Origin: Gaoshiqia hydrogeniformans
GTDB lineage: Bacteria > Bacteroidota > Bacteroidia > Bacteroidales > Prolixibacteraceae
Assembly (NCBI RefSeq): GCF_049347105.1
Contig: NZ_CP186334.1
Coordinates: forward strand, 3,224,001-3,288,000
Direction of reading: 5' to 3'
Length of the DNA: 64,000 bases
Shown here: piece after piece, positions 1-8,910 of the stretch
How positions within the stretch are numbered: position 1 is the first letter of the stretch
How the letters are laid out: every line of letters begins with the position of its first letter
The notes under the pieces: model-generated
What the model saw: the letters and a program-made list of their open reading frames with translations, nothing else
What the model was told of the DNA's origin: nothing
Database searches by the model: none
Made by a program: the position numbers and the translations under genes

Positions 1-275
1 TTACCTGTTTGAATGTCAATATTCCAAAGGGAGAAGTCAAAGGAGTTGAAATTTGCCGCCAAACCGCCGGAAAATGGGTCGAAGAGCTGGAAAAACGAAC
101 TGATCCCCACCAACGAAACTATTATTGGCTGAGCGGTTATTTTAAAAACTTTGAGCCCGATCAGCCGGGAACCGACATGCACGCGCTGGAAAACCAGTTT
201 GTGTCGATTGTTCCCGTAAATGTCGATATGACCTGTCACGAGACATCACAACAAATGAAAAACTGGAGGTTCTGA
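1..275 (+). CDS. surE: 5'/3'-nucleotidase SurE, C-terminal part (5' end outside window)
   Basis: The reading frame is open from the window edge and stops at 273-275. The visible ~90 residues match the C-terminal part of SurE, the metal-dependent phosphatase acting on nucleoside monophosphates: NVNIPKG, a KGVEICRQTAG stretch, YYWLSGYF and the closing VSIVPVNVDMT strand. The N-terminal metal-binding half (DD...N..S) lies before the window and cannot be checked. Its stop codon directly abuts the ATG of the next small membrane-protein gene (TGAATG), so it is co-transcribed with that gene and lpxB. Family assignment rests on recalled C-terminal motifs of SurE. Confidence 0.88.
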   Translation, partial: TCLNVNIPKGEVKGVEICRQTAGKWVEELEKRTDPHQRNYYWLSGYFKNFEPDQPGTDMHALENQFVSIVPVNVDMTCHETSQQMKNWRF

Positions 276-578
276 ATGGAAAGGAAAATCAAATATAACA
301 TAAACAAGATTCGTTTTGGCTTTATTCCCGGCATGGTGTTACCGCTGGTCATTTTTATGCTGATGTTTTTGGTAAACGGGAACGAAGTTTCATTTACCGA
401 GTATCTTTCCGGTTTATGGAAACTGGATATGCTTATCAAAATGCTGTCGCTGTGTGTGACGCCAAATTTGCTGGTGTTTCTTTATTTTTTCAGAAGAAAA
501 TGGGATATGGCGGCACGCGGGGTTTTAATGGCCACTTTTGTTTACGCTTTTGCGGTTTTAATAACGAAGGCATTTTAG
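276..578 (+). CDS. small three-helix membrane protein between surE and lpxB
   Basis: 100 residues with a basic N-terminus (MERKIKYNINKIRFGF) and three hydrophobic segments at roughly residues 15-35, 52-72 and 80-98; no catalytic motif is visible. It starts on the base after the surE stop and ends 12 bases before lpxB, so all three are one transcription unit. A similar small membrane protein in this position is something I recall from other Bacteroidales, but I do not know a function. A role near lipid A synthesis at the inner membrane would be guilt by association only. An ATG-initiated overlapping frame at 416 is a shadow. Confidence 0.75.
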   Translation: MERKIKYNINKIRFGFIPGMVLPLVIFMLMFLVNGNEVSFTEYLSGLWKLDMLIKMLSLCVTPNLLVFLYFFRRKWDMAARGVLMATFVYAFAVLITKAF

Positions 579-590
579 CAACAAAGCGGT

Positions 591-1721
591 ATGAAATATT
601 ATTTTATAGCAGGTGAAGCATCCGGCGATTTGCATGCCTCCAACCTGATCCGCGAGCTGATGAAGCAGGACCCAGGGGCCCGGATCCGCGGATTTGGGGG
701 GGAGCTGATGGAACAGGCCGGGATGCAACTGGTCAAACATTATCGCGAAATGGCTTTCATGGGCTTTATTCCGGTGTTGTTAAACCTGCGTGCCATCAAA
801 AAAAACTTTGAGCTTTGTGAGCGCGATTTGCTTGACTTTAAGCCCGACGTGCTGGTGCTGGTTGATTATCCGGGTTTTAACCTTCGGATGGCTGAGTTTG
901 CTCAAAAACACAACATCCGGGTATATTATTATATCTCGCCGAAAATATGGGCATGGAAAGAACGGCGCATTAAAAAGATCAAGGCGTTCGTGGATGAGAT
1001 GTTTACCATTCTTCCGTTTGAAACCGATTTTTACCGCCGCTTTAATTACCCGGTAAATTATGTAGGTAACCCGGTGCCCGATGCCATCGCTTCAAAACTT
1101 ACCGGGAAAACCTTTGCGGAATTCTGCACGGAGAATAAGCTTTCGGATAAACCCGTGATTGCCCTGCTTCCCGGAAGCCGCCTGCAGGAAATTCGGTCTC
1201 TTTTGCCCCGTATGCTCGAAGCGGCATCGGGCTTTAAAACACATCAGCTGATCGTAACGGCAGCGCCAAACATCGACGACTGGGTTTATGCCCGACTGAT
1301 GAACGGTTACGAGGCCATCCTGCTGCATGATAAAACCTACGATACCCTCCAACAGGCCGATGCGGCTGTATTGGCTTCCGGTACGGTATCGCTGGAGGCA
1401 GGGGTGATTGCTTGCCCCCAGGTGGTTTGCTACCGGATGGCCGGCGGCGCTGTTTTTTTCAAAATCGGGCAGAAGGTGTTGAAAATAAAATGGGTGTCGC
1501 TGGTGAACCTGATCTTGCAGCGCGATGCCGTGAAGGAGTTGTTGCAACATCATTGTTCGGCAGAAAACATCCGGGATGAACTGGAGCGGATCATCTGTAA
1601 TCCGGTATACCGCGATCGGATGATGCGGGATTATGACGAGCTTCGTCAGTTATTGGGAGGGTCGGGGGCATCGGCCAGGGCGGCCGCCCTGATCATCGAA
1701 AGGCTCCGGCGATCAAAATAA
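591..1721 (+). CDS. lpxB: lipid-A-disaccharide synthase LpxB
   Basis: LpxB (glycosyltransferase family GT19) joins UDP-2,3-diacylglucosamine and lipid X to form the lipid A disaccharide at the cytoplasmic face of the inner membrane. The 376-residue length is normal. Visible family signatures are the N-terminal FIAGEASGDLHASNL glycine-rich loop, VLVDYPGFNLRMA near residue 92, YYISPKIWAWKERR near 115, the GNPVPD turn near 160 and LPGSRLQEI near 195, followed by ASGTVSLEAG in the donor-binding C-terminal Rossmann half. Start is the ATG twelve bases after the small membrane-protein gene. It confirms a Gram-negative envelope. Confidence 0.96.
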   Translation: MKYYFIAGEASGDLHASNLIRELMKQDPGARIRGFGGELMEQAGMQLVKHYREMAFMGFIPVLLNLRAIKKNFELCERDLLDFKPDVLVLVDYPGFNLRMAEFAQKHNIRVYYYISPKIWAWKERRIKKIKAFVDEMFTILPFETDFYRRFNYPVNYVGNPVPDAIASKLTGKTFAEFCTENKLSDKPVIALLPGSRLQEIRSLLPRMLEAASGFKTHQLIVTAAPNIDDWVYARLMNGYEAILLHDKTYDTLQQADAAVLASGTVSLEAGVIACPQVVCYRMAGGAVFFKIGQKVLKIKWVSLVNLILQRDAVKELLQHHCSAENIRDELERIICNPVYRDRMMRDYDELRQLLGGSGASARAAALIIERLRRSK

Positions 1722-1762
1722 TCTTTTTCTATCTTCGTTGGGTCATATAAATAAACTGAGGC

Positions 1763-4171
1763 ATGTATAGCTTATTTCGTAAAGAGATTACCAGCTTTTT
1801 CGGATCACTGACCGGTTACCTGGTTGCTTTTGTTTTTCTTGTTGCCAATGGTTTGTTCCTCTGGGTTTTCCCGGGAGAATTTAACTTGCTTGAAAACGGC
1901 TACGCCACCCTCGACAGTTATTTTTCACTGGCCCCCTGGATTTTTCTTTTTCTTGTACCGGCGCTGACCATGCGTTTGTTTGCCGAAGAAAAACGTCTTG
2001 GAACACTCGAAGTGTTGATTACCCGTCCGTTATCGTTGTTTCAACTGGTGTGGGCCAAGTACCTGGCAGGTTTATTTCTGGTGGTTGTTTGCCTGCTTCC
2101 CACGCTCATCTATTTTTATTCTGTTTATTCATTGGGAAACCCGGCAGGAAACTGGGACAGTGGCGCTGCCTGGGGGTCGTTTATCGGCCTGTTCTTCTTG
2201 GCGGCCTTATATGTTGGTATGGGCATGTTGGCATCGGCGCTCACCGAAAACCAGATCTTTGCTTTTATCGCGGCCTTGTTTCTGTCGTTTTTCTTTTATA
2301 CCGGCTTCGATTTTATTGCATCCATGAATATTCCGGCGCCGTTCAGTTCATTTTTCACAGGAATTGGTATGAACGAGCATTATTTATCAGTGAGCAGGGG
2401 AGTGGTCGATTCGCGCGATGTGGTTTATTTTATTACACTTACCTTTATCTTTTTGATGCTCACCAGCCTTTTCCTTCAGCAAAAACAGAAAAAACGAAAT
2501 GTACAATTACGGAAATTTCTGATCCTGCTGGTGGCTGTTTTGCTTGTATCGGTTCTGTCGTCCCGTGTTTTTTTCAGGGTAGACCTGACCACCGAGAAGC
2601 GGTATAGTTTGTCGCCTGTTTCGAAAGAACTGATCCAAAAACTGGAGGCGCCGGTGAAGGTTGATCTGTTTTTGGCAGGAGAATTGCCTCCTGGCTTCCG
2701 GAAATTACAACAAGCTATCAACGAAAAGGTGCAGGATATCAATGCCTGGTCGACTTATCGGGTGCGTTGCGAAATCCATGATCCGTACGAAATCACCAAT
2801 GCCGACGACCGGAATAAACTGTTTGAATACCTGGTTGAATCGGGATTGCAACCCACCGATTTGCGCCTGAACCGCGACGAAGGGACGGTTACCCGCCTGA
2901 TCTTCCCCGGGGCGACCATCCGGTATAAAAACGTAGAAATTGGCGTTAACCTGCTTAAAAATAATCCAGCCCTTCCGGCCGAAGAAAACCTGAATAATTC
3001 GGTAGAGACACTCGAGTTTGAATTGATACGGGCCCTTCAGTTGTTAATGGGGCAAAAGCGGCAGGAGGTGGCTTTTCTTACAGGGCAGGGAGAGTTGAAT
3101 GAAGCGGAAACCTACGATATTCGACGTACCCTGGCGGAGAGCTATAAGATTACCAACCGGTTTGCCCATGAGCTGATTGTGGGCGACACCATTCCCCGGG
3201 CGCTGATTATTGCCGGTCCTTCGGAACCGTTTTCGGAGACGGCCAAATTTTATATCGACCAGTACCTGATGCGGGGAGGGCGAATCCTGTGGCTTTTTGA
3301 TCCGGTGCAGGTCAGCCTCGACAGCCTGAGCCGCGGAGAAACAACGTTGGCTTTCCCCCGCGACCTGAAGCTGATGGATCAGCTATTTAAATACGGGATA
3401 CGGGTCAATCCCGACCTGGTGCAGGATGTGGAATGCCTGATGATTCCCGTGGATACTTCACCGGCGGGTAGTCCACCTAAGTTTACACCTGCTCCCTGGT
3501 ACTATTCTCCCTTGCTAACCCCGGCCTCATCGCATGTGATCAGCCGGAACCTGAACCGGCTGAAATCGGAGTTTGTCAGTTCCATCGATACGGTTGGAAA
3601 AAATGCCGGTGTGAAAAAGACCGTGATCCTCCATACGTCAATTTATGCCCGTATTGTGAGAACTCCGGAAGAAATCAGTTTGCAAAGCATCAACAATCCG
3701 CCTGCACGCGATCTGTTTCACCGGCAGCAGGTGCCTGTAGGTATTTTGCTTGAAGGGGTATTTCCTTCCGTTTTTCAAAACCGGATGACAAAGGAATTTG
3801 ATCCCGACATCAGCGCCCTGGCCGAGTCGAGACCGGCAAAGATGATTGTGCTGGCCGACGGCAGCCTGATTGCCAATCAAGTGTCCCGGCGCGAGGGGAA
3901 AATACAGACCAGGCCGCTGGGCTACGACAATTATTCGCAACAGACCTTCGGGAACAAAGAGTTTCTGGTGAATGCGGTCAATTACCTGTGCGACGATGCC
4001 GGGATCATGTCGCTTCGTTCGCGCGTGTTTAAGATCCGCTTGCTGGATAAAGTAAAAGTACGCGAAGAAAAACTTTTCTGGCAGTTGCTGAATGTGATTT
4101 TGCCCTTGGTGTTGATCGCTGTTTTTGGACTGATCTTTAACTTCATCCGGATTAGAAAATACCGCGGTTGA
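1763..4171 (+). CDS. GldF-GldG fused gliding-type ABC transporter permease/substrate-binding protein
   Basis: 802 residues. The first ~240 form an ABC-2-type permease like GldF: MYSLFRKEITSFFGS start, about six membrane helices and the EEKRLGTLEVLITRP cytoplasmic motif. After a QQKQKKRN linker a further helix (about 250-270) leads into a GldG-like extracytoplasmic domain with VDLTTEKRYSLSP near residue 275, and a final helix near 775-795 closes the protein. GldF and GldG with the ATPase GldA form an ABC transporter tied to gliding and type IX secretion in Flavobacterium, where they are separate genes. Here they are one polypeptide, without a break. No gldA is adjacent. Not all Bacteroidota with this protein glide. 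Confidence 0.88.
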   Translation: MYSLFRKEITSFFGSLTGYLVAFVFLVANGLFLWVFPGEFNLLENGYATLDSYFSLAPWIFLFLVPALTMRLFAEEKRLGTLEVLITRPLSLFQLVWAKYLAGLFLVVVCLLPTLIYFYSVYSLGNPAGNWDSGAAWGSFIGLFFLAALYVGMGMLASALTENQIFAFIAALFLSFFFYTGFDFIASMNIPAPFSSFFTGIGMNEHYLSVSRGVVDSRDVVYFITLTFIFLMLTSLFLQQKQKKRNVQLRKFLILLVAVLLVSVLSSRVFFRVDLTTEKRYSLSPVSKELIQKLEAPVKVDLFLAGELPPGFRKLQQAINEKVQDINAWSTYRVRCEIHDPYEITNADDRNKLFEYLVESGLQPTDLRLNRDEGTVTRLIFPGATIRYKNVEIGVNLLKNNPALPAEENLNNSVETLEFELIRALQLLMGQKRQEVAFLTGQGELNEAETYDIRRTLAESYKITNRFAHELIVGDTIPRALIIAGPSEPFSETAKFYIDQYLMRGGRILWLFDPVQVSLDSLSRGETTLAFPRDLKLMDQLFKYGIRVNPDLVQDVECLMIPVDTSPAGSPPKFTPAPWYYSPLLTPASSHVISRNLNRLKSEFVSSIDTVGKNAGVKKTVILHTSIYARIVRTPEEISLQSINNPPARDLFHRQQVPVGILLEGVFPSVFQNRMTKEFDPDISALAESRPAKMIVLADGSLIANQVSRREGKIQTRPLGYDNYSQQTFGNKEFLVNAVNYLCDDAGIMSLRSRVFKIRLLDKVKVREEKLFWQLLNVILPLVLIAVFGLIFNFIRIRKYRG

Positions 4172-4308
4172 TTTCTTTGTATAAAATCTCAAAAGAAAAC
4201 ACCGCTAAACAAAACCAAAGTTTGTATATTCGTATTATTCTGATTACCGGTCTGAACGGTCAGTCAGGATTGATAGAATACATACATGAATACTAAAAGA
4301 GAATATCA

Positions 4309-5439
4309 ATGAAATTTGTTGTTTCCAGTACCGAATTGCTCAGTCATCTGAATGCAATCAGTAAGGTGATTAGTTCGAAAAATACATTACCCATCCTGGA
4401 TAATTATTTATTTCAGTTGGAAGATAACCGGCTAACGGTTACCGCCTCTGATTTAGAGTCAACGCTGATTACCAGCCTGACGCTGGATAACACCGAAGGC
4501 CAGGGGGATATTGCAGTTCCGGCAAAGTTGTTGAATGACACCCTGAAAGAGTTTCCGGAGCAACCGCTGACATTTAAAATCGATGCAGATACTTATGGCA
4601 TTGATATTTATTCGGAGAACGGGAAGTTCAGCATCGTCGGGCAAAACGGCGATGACTTTCCGCAATTACCTGTTTTGCGCGAGGAATCGGCTTCAACCAT
4701 CCAGATGAATCATGATGTACTGCAAAGCGGTATTTCACGCACCTTGTTTGCTACGGCCGATGATGAACTTCGTCCGGTGATGAATGGCGTATTGGTTGAG
4801 CTGGGACAGAATGACCTGACCTTTGTTGCCTCTGATGCCCATAAGCTGGTTCGTTACCGGCGTAGCGATGCCAAAGCCGAAGTCGATTCATCCTTTATTC
4901 TGCCTAAAAAACCGGCGGCCCTGCTGAAAAACCTTCTGAGTAAAGAAGAATTTGATGTGAAGTTGCAGTTCGACGAAAAAAATGCCTTCTTCACCCTGAG
5001 TAATTATAAAGTGATTTGCCGTTTGGTGGAAGGGAATTACCCCAGTTACAACTCGGTTATCCCGTCCAATAATCCCAATAAATTATTGGTTGACCGTCTT
5101 GAATTTTACAATACCATTAAACGCGTGTCGGTATTTGCCAATCAGGCAAGCAACCTGATCAAATTTCACATCGATGATAATCAGCTGGTGGTATCTGCCC
5201 AGGATGTCGATTTCTCCATCTCCGCGGTGGAACGGCTGAAGTGTCAGTACGAGGGCGATGAAATCGAAATCGGATTCAAATCAACCTTCCTGCTCGAAAT
5301 TTTACAAAACCTGTCATCGTCCGAAGTCCGTGTCGAACTGTCCGACCCGACCCGGGCCGGCTTATTGTTGCCGGCTGAAAAGAGTTTTGATGAAGAAGAT
5401 GTGCTGATGTTGCTGATGCCTATGATGATCAATGCTTAA
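4309..5439 (+). CDS. dnaN: DNA polymerase III beta sliding clamp
   Basis: 376 residues, the normal length of the beta clamp, a dimeric ring that tethers the replicative polymerase. The three repeated clamp folds are recognisable: MKFVVSSTELLSHLNAISKVI with LPILDNYLF at the start, a middle domain with ATADDELRPVMNGVLVEL and FVASDAHKLVRYRR near 145-185, and the C-terminal domain ending in the typical LLMPMMINA tail. It is followed after 8 bases by a proofreading-type exonuclease gene, a replication-related pairing. No dnaA or oriC signature is visible next to it. Confidence 0.97.
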   Translation: MKFVVSSTELLSHLNAISKVISSKNTLPILDNYLFQLEDNRLTVTASDLESTLITSLTLDNTEGQGDIAVPAKLLNDTLKEFPEQPLTFKIDADTYGIDIYSENGKFSIVGQNGDDFPQLPVLREESASTIQMNHDVLQSGISRTLFATADDELRPVMNGVLVELGQNDLTFVASDAHKLVRYRRSDAKAEVDSSFILPKKPAALLKNLLSKEEFDVKLQFDEKNAFFTLSNYKVICRLVEGNYPSYNSVIPSNNPNKLLVDRLEFYNTIKRVSVFANQASNLIKFHIDDNQLVVSAQDVDFSISAVERLKCQYEGDEIEIGFKSTFLLEILQNLSSSEVRVELSDPTRAGLLLPAEKSFDEEDVLMLLMPMMINA

Positions 5440-5447
5440 CAGAACGA

Positions 5448-6251
5448 ATGAAACTGAATTTAAAAAACCCGCTGATCTTTTTAGACCTCGAAACAACGGG
5501 TATTAATGTGGTCACCGATCGCATTGTTGAAATAGCCTTGCTGAAAATACATATCGACGGATCGGAAGAAAGCCGTGAGTTTCGAATTAACCCGGAAATG
5601 CCGATTCCTGAATCTGCCAGCAAGATTCACGGGATTTACGATGACGATGTGAAAGATGCGCCTACCTTTAAGGAGGTGGCCAAATCGTTGGCCCGGTTTA
5701 TGGAAGGCTGTGACCTGGCCGGCTTTAACTCAAACCGTTTTGATATTCCGTTACTGGCCGAAGAGTTTCTGCGTGTCGATGTGGACATCGATTTTAAAAA
5801 GCGGAAGTTTATTGATGTGCAGGCCATTTTTCATAAGATGGAAAAGCGGACCCTGGCGGCCGCTTACAAGTTCTATTGCCAGCAGGAACTGGAAGGCGCC
5901 CACGGCGCCATGGCCGACACCAAAGCAACTTACGATGTGCTGAAAGCCCAGCTTGATCTTTACCGGGAGGCTGAATTTGAGGATAGTAACGGCAAGGTCA
6001 GTAAACCAATTCAGAATGACATTGTGGCCCTGAGCGAGTTTTCATCGTATGACCGAAACGTGGACTTTGTCGGCCGTATTGTATACAACGACAAGGGTGT
6101 TGAAGTGTTTAACTTTGGAAAGAACAAAGGAATACCCGTAGAACAGGTTTTGCGTGAACAACCCGGCTATTTTGGCTGGATGATAACCAGCGAGTTTCCG
6201 CTCTACACCAAAAAGGTCCTCACGGCCATTAAGCTGAGAATGAAGGAATAA
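5448..6251 (+). CDS. DnaQ-like 3'-5' exonuclease (Pol III epsilon family)
   Basis: 267 residues. Exonuclease motifs of the DEDDh class are in order: FLDLETTG near residue 10 (first Asp/Glu pair), DLAGFNSNRFDIPLLAEEF near 89, and GAHGAMADTKATYDV near 149 with the His-x4-Asp pair. The remaining ~100 residues include a second module (DFVGRIVYNDKGVEVFNFGKNKG, GYFGWMITSEFP) seen in Bacteroidota homologues. It is likely the proofreading subunit or a related repair exonuclease, supported by lying 8 bases behind dnaN. Whether it is the true epsilon subunit or a paralogue cannot be settled here. Confidence 0.9.
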   Translation: MKLNLKNPLIFLDLETTGINVVTDRIVEIALLKIHIDGSEESREFRINPEMPIPESASKIHGIYDDDVKDAPTFKEVAKSLARFMEGCDLAGFNSNRFDIPLLAEEFLRVDVDIDFKKRKFIDVQAIFHKMEKRTLAAAYKFYCQQELEGAHGAMADTKATYDVLKAQLDLYREAEFEDSNGKVSKPIQNDIVALSEFSSYDRNVDFVGRIVYNDKGVEVFNFGKNKGIPVEQVLREQPGYFGWMITSEFPLYTKKVLTAIKLRMKE

Positions 6252-6316
6252 AAAAGTACGGGGTAGCGGATCGCGAGCAGAAAGTCAAAAGCACTCACTA
6301 CTCATAACTCGATTGT

Positions 6317-6931
6317 ATGAAGATTATTTGCATTGGACGCAATTACAGCGAGCATGTACGGGAACTGCAAAATGAGATCCCTTCGGAACCGGTTATTTTC
6401 ATGAAGCCCGACTCGGCTTTGCTGCGGAATAACGATCCGTTTTATATTCCCGATTTCAGCCGGGATGTGCACTACGAGTGTGAACTGATTGTGCGGATCA
6501 ACCGCCTGGGGAAAAATATCGAACCCCGCTTTGCGAACCGTTATTACGACGAGATTGGCTTAGGGATTGATTTTACTGCCCGCGACTTACAGGATCAGCT
6601 CAAAGACAAAGGACTGCCCTGGGAGAAAGCCAAAGCCTTTGATCGCTCGGCGATGATTAGTAACGAATTTATTGCAAAAACAGAGTTGCCCGATTTAAGC
6701 TCGATCAAATTTAGTTTGAAAAAGAATGGAGAACTGGTTCAAACCGGCGATTCGGCTTACATGCTTTTCCCGATTGACGAGTTGATCAGCCAGGTGTCGA
6801 AATACTTTACTCTGAAGATCGGCGACCTGATTTATACCGGAACACCGGCAGGTGTTGGCCCCGTTGCCATTGACGACCGCCTCGAAGGTTTCCTGGAAGG
6901 CAGGAAAATGTTCGACTTTGAGGTGAAATAA
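6317..6931 (+). CDS. fumarylacetoacetate hydrolase (FAH) family enzyme
   Basis: 204 residues, the compact FAH-domain form (YcgM/FAHD1-like), which cleaves or decarboxylates acylpyruvates such as oxaloacetate. The metal-binding residues are visible as HYECELIVRI (Glu pair) near residue 55 and GIDFTARDLQ (Asp) near 88; the PWEKAKAFDRSA and IYTGTPAGVGPV segments are characteristic. It follows the exonuclease gene by 65 bases and ends before a strong hairpin terminator. The exact substrate cannot be told from sequence. Confidence 0.9.
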   Translation: MKIICIGRNYSEHVRELQNEIPSEPVIFMKPDSALLRNNDPFYIPDFSRDVHYECELIVRINRLGKNIEPRFANRYYDEIGLGIDFTARDLQDQLKDKGLPWEKAKAFDRSAMISNEFIAKTELPDLSSIKFSLKKNGELVQTGDSAYMLFPIDELISQVSKYFTLKIGDLIYTGTPAGVGPVAIDDRLEGFLEGRKMFDFEVK

Positions 6932-6969
6932 TATCGACGATCAGGATAATCGTCAATCCCCTAAAAAAC

Positions 6970-7004
6970 AAATAAGGGTGTCTTTCTGTAAGACACCCTT
7001 ATTT
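6970..7004. terminator. bidirectional hairpin terminator
   Basis: A perfect 15-bp stem with a 5-base loop: the left arm at 6970-6984 pairs with 6990-7004. It is flanked by an A-run on the left and T-rich sequence on the right, so it can act for the plus-strand FAH gene and the minus-strand TPR gene that converge here. Confidence 0.9.
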
Positions 7005-7024
7005 GTTGGTACGGAATCAACGGG

Positions 7025-7870
7025 TTAAAGCACCGCTTTGCAGGCTTCAATCAGTTTATTGGCGTTGGCATTGGATGCATCCAATGTTTTTGCTTTTTCC
7101 AGTACTCCCAAAGCGGCTTTAAATTCAACTTTCGATTTCTGAACGGCAGCCGTGTATTCATCATCATTCGTGGTGATGGTTCCGGCATTGACTTTCGCGT
7201 TGGCGGCGTTCAGAATGGCAACGCCATCTTTGTAGAGGGCATTTCCTTCCGATACATAAACATTAGCCAGGGCCGATGTAATTTTTTTGTTTCCCGGGAA
7301 CTTTGCTGCGCCTTCTTCCAAAGCTTGTTTGTATTCTTCGTCTTTATCCAATTTTTTCAACGAAGCTGCTTTGTAAAAGATGGCATTCTCGCCATTGTAG
7401 CCGGCGGCATAAGCCTGTCCGAAAAGTTCAGCGGCCTGCTCAAACAGTTCGCCTTTGTAGGCAACAATTCCCGAGTTGTAATTCAGGCTGCCTGCCTCGC
7501 CTCCTGCTTCAATAGCGGCTTTGTATGAGGCAATAGCTTCTGCCGTTTTGTCAAGCTTGGCATAAGCATTTCCTTTGTATTCGTTTGCGCTGGCCACATT
7601 GGCTCCGGCGGCAATGGCCTTGTCGAAATACTTAATGGCAGCATCAAACTTGTCAGCCTGTAAAGCCGCAAACCCGATATTAAAGTTAATTGCATCATCA
7701 ACTTGCACATCACCCAGGTTGTTCATTGCATTCTCGTACAACTCAAAGGCTTTTGCATAATCTTTCTCTTTTAATGCCTCGTTGGCATTATTAATCAATT
7801 CTGCTGCATCCTGCGCGAACCCTAAATACGCTCCCGATAAGAATACAATTACTAATAAAATACGCTTCAT
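7025..7870 (-). CDS. secreted tetratricopeptide-repeat protein
   Basis: 281 residues beginning with a signal peptide (MKRILLVIVFLSGAYLGFAQ) and followed by about six TPR-like units, for example EALKEKDYAKAFELYENAM, ALQADKFDAAIKYFDKAIA and NAYAKLDKTAEAIASYKAA. The composition is Ala/Lys-rich with a C-terminal helical region. TPR arrays mediate protein contacts; the signal peptide puts this one in the periplasm or at the envelope. No enzyme motif is visible and the partner is unknown. It is a monocistronic minus-strand gene ending at the shared terminator. Confidence 0.85.
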   Translation of the reverse strand: MKRILLVIVFLSGAYLGFAQDAAELINNANEALKEKDYAKAFELYENAMNNLGDVQVDDAINFNIGFAALQADKFDAAIKYFDKAIAAGANVASANEYKGNAYAKLDKTAEAIASYKAAIEAGGEAGSLNYNSGIVAYKGELFEQAAELFGQAYAAGYNGENAIFYKAASLKKLDKDEEYKQALEEGAAKFPGNKKITSALANVYVSEGNALYKDGVAILNAANAKVNAGTITTNDDEYTAAVQKSKVEFKAALGVLEKAKTLDASNANANKLIEACKAVL

Positions 7871-8003
7871 AATAGTTCTTTTTAATTCAGTTTTATTAAA
7901 CGGTTCGATAAAATTTTATCAGATTTCAAGGTTGATCTTCAAAAATAGTAATAATGATTTAAAATCCTAAAAATAAATGAGCGGATTGCCGGTTGAATTT
8001 GCT

Positions 8004-8044
8004 CTCAAAACAGAAAGAGAGGGGATGAATATCAACCCCTCTCT
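8004..8044 (-). terminator. hairpin terminator of the head-GIN lipoprotein gene
   Basis: A 9-bp perfect stem (8016-8024 with 8036-8044) and 11-base loop lies just past the stop of the minus-strand gene; read on the minus strand it is followed by a U-rich tract (TTCTGTTTTG). Confidence 0.7.
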
Positions 8045-8082
8045 GACGAATAAACTAACTAAACTAAATTAAAACGAACCAA

Positions 8083-8790
8083 TTAATCTTTTATAATCTT
8101 TCCGAGCCCTTCAATGTTTTTATCGACTTTGGGATCGTCTTTGTATTTAATTTTTCCCATTCCTTCGATCGATGCCGTTAGGGAATCTGTCGCGTGGACC
8201 GAAGCTAAGGTCATCCCTTCCACTTTCATGTTTACGTATTCGGCGCGTAGTTCGCCGGTGTTGACAAAACCGGCGCCCGAGATCCGGACTTCCATCGTTT
8301 TCGCAACACCTTTCAGGTTCAGGCAAACGCCTCCTTCGCCGGTAATGGTGAGCTGATCGGCTTTTAGCTCCATTTTCAGTACGGCGCCGCCTTCGGCATG
8401 AACCCGGAAATCGGCTAAATCGAGATAACCTTTAGTCTCCAGCCGTAAACCGCCGATTGAGCGGATTTCTTCGAGCCGGGTAAAGCTGACGTAAAGCGTA
8501 ACCCGGTTCATGTCGAACCGTTCGCGGCTTATTTTTAGTTCTCCCGGATGGCCATCTTCCGAAACGGTGATGTTTTCAAGTGTTTCATCGTACGTTTTGA
8601 TGCGTAAGCCTGCTTTGTCCGATTGCTCCAGGACAACCCTGAAGCTGCCTTCGAGCCTGAGTTTATTGAAGTCGCCGGTCTCAATGATTTTAACGGTTTG
8701 TTCTTCCCGGTTTTTAGCGCCGGTGTAGCAGGCGGTAAAAAAAACGGTAGCCGTTAACAGGACTAAGCTCAAACGAATTTTTCGCATCAT
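8083..8790 (-). CDS. head-GIN domain (DUF2807) putative lipoprotein
   Basis: About 235 residues from the Met chosen here. The chosen start gives a clean lipoprotein signal, MMRKIRLSLVLLTATVFFTAC, with the Cys at the end of an FTAC lipobox; a frame extending ten codons upstream adds an implausible charged leader. The mature part is a repetitive beta-rich region (GDFNKLRLEGSFRVVLEQ..., then alternating D/T/V-rich strands) typical of the Bacteroidota head-GIN/DUF2807 family, which is predicted to form a right-handed beta fold at the cell surface or periplasm. Function of the family is not established. Confidence 0.82.
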   Translation of the reverse strand: MMRKIRLSLVLLTATVFFTACYTGAKNREEQTVKIIETGDFNKLRLEGSFRVVLEQSDKAGLRIKTYDETLENITVSEDGHPGELKISRERFDMNRVTLYVSFTRLEEIRSIGGLRLETKGYLDLADFRVHAEGGAVLKMELKADQLTITGEGGVCLNLKGVAKTMEVRISGAGFVNTGELRAEYVNMKVEGMTLASVHATDSLTASIEGMGKIKYKDDPKVDKNIEGLGKIIKD

Positions 8791-8910
8791 GGTTAAAACT
8801 TCTTTTCGCAGACAGAACAAAGCTACGCTTGCCGGAATTTATTTCAAGCCGATATTCGACCAATGACCGGTTTTGGCAGGTAAACAGCCTGAAGGCCGAA
8901 TTTTCGGTGT

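Noticed and set aside
1092..1553. Minus-strand frame inside lpxB
   Set aside because: lpxB is unambiguous across this stretch and the antisense product has no domain or signal.
4195..4308. A replication origin or DnaA boxes next to dnaN
   Set aside because: No DnaA-box cluster or dnaA gene is visible; dnaN is often away from oriC in this phylum.
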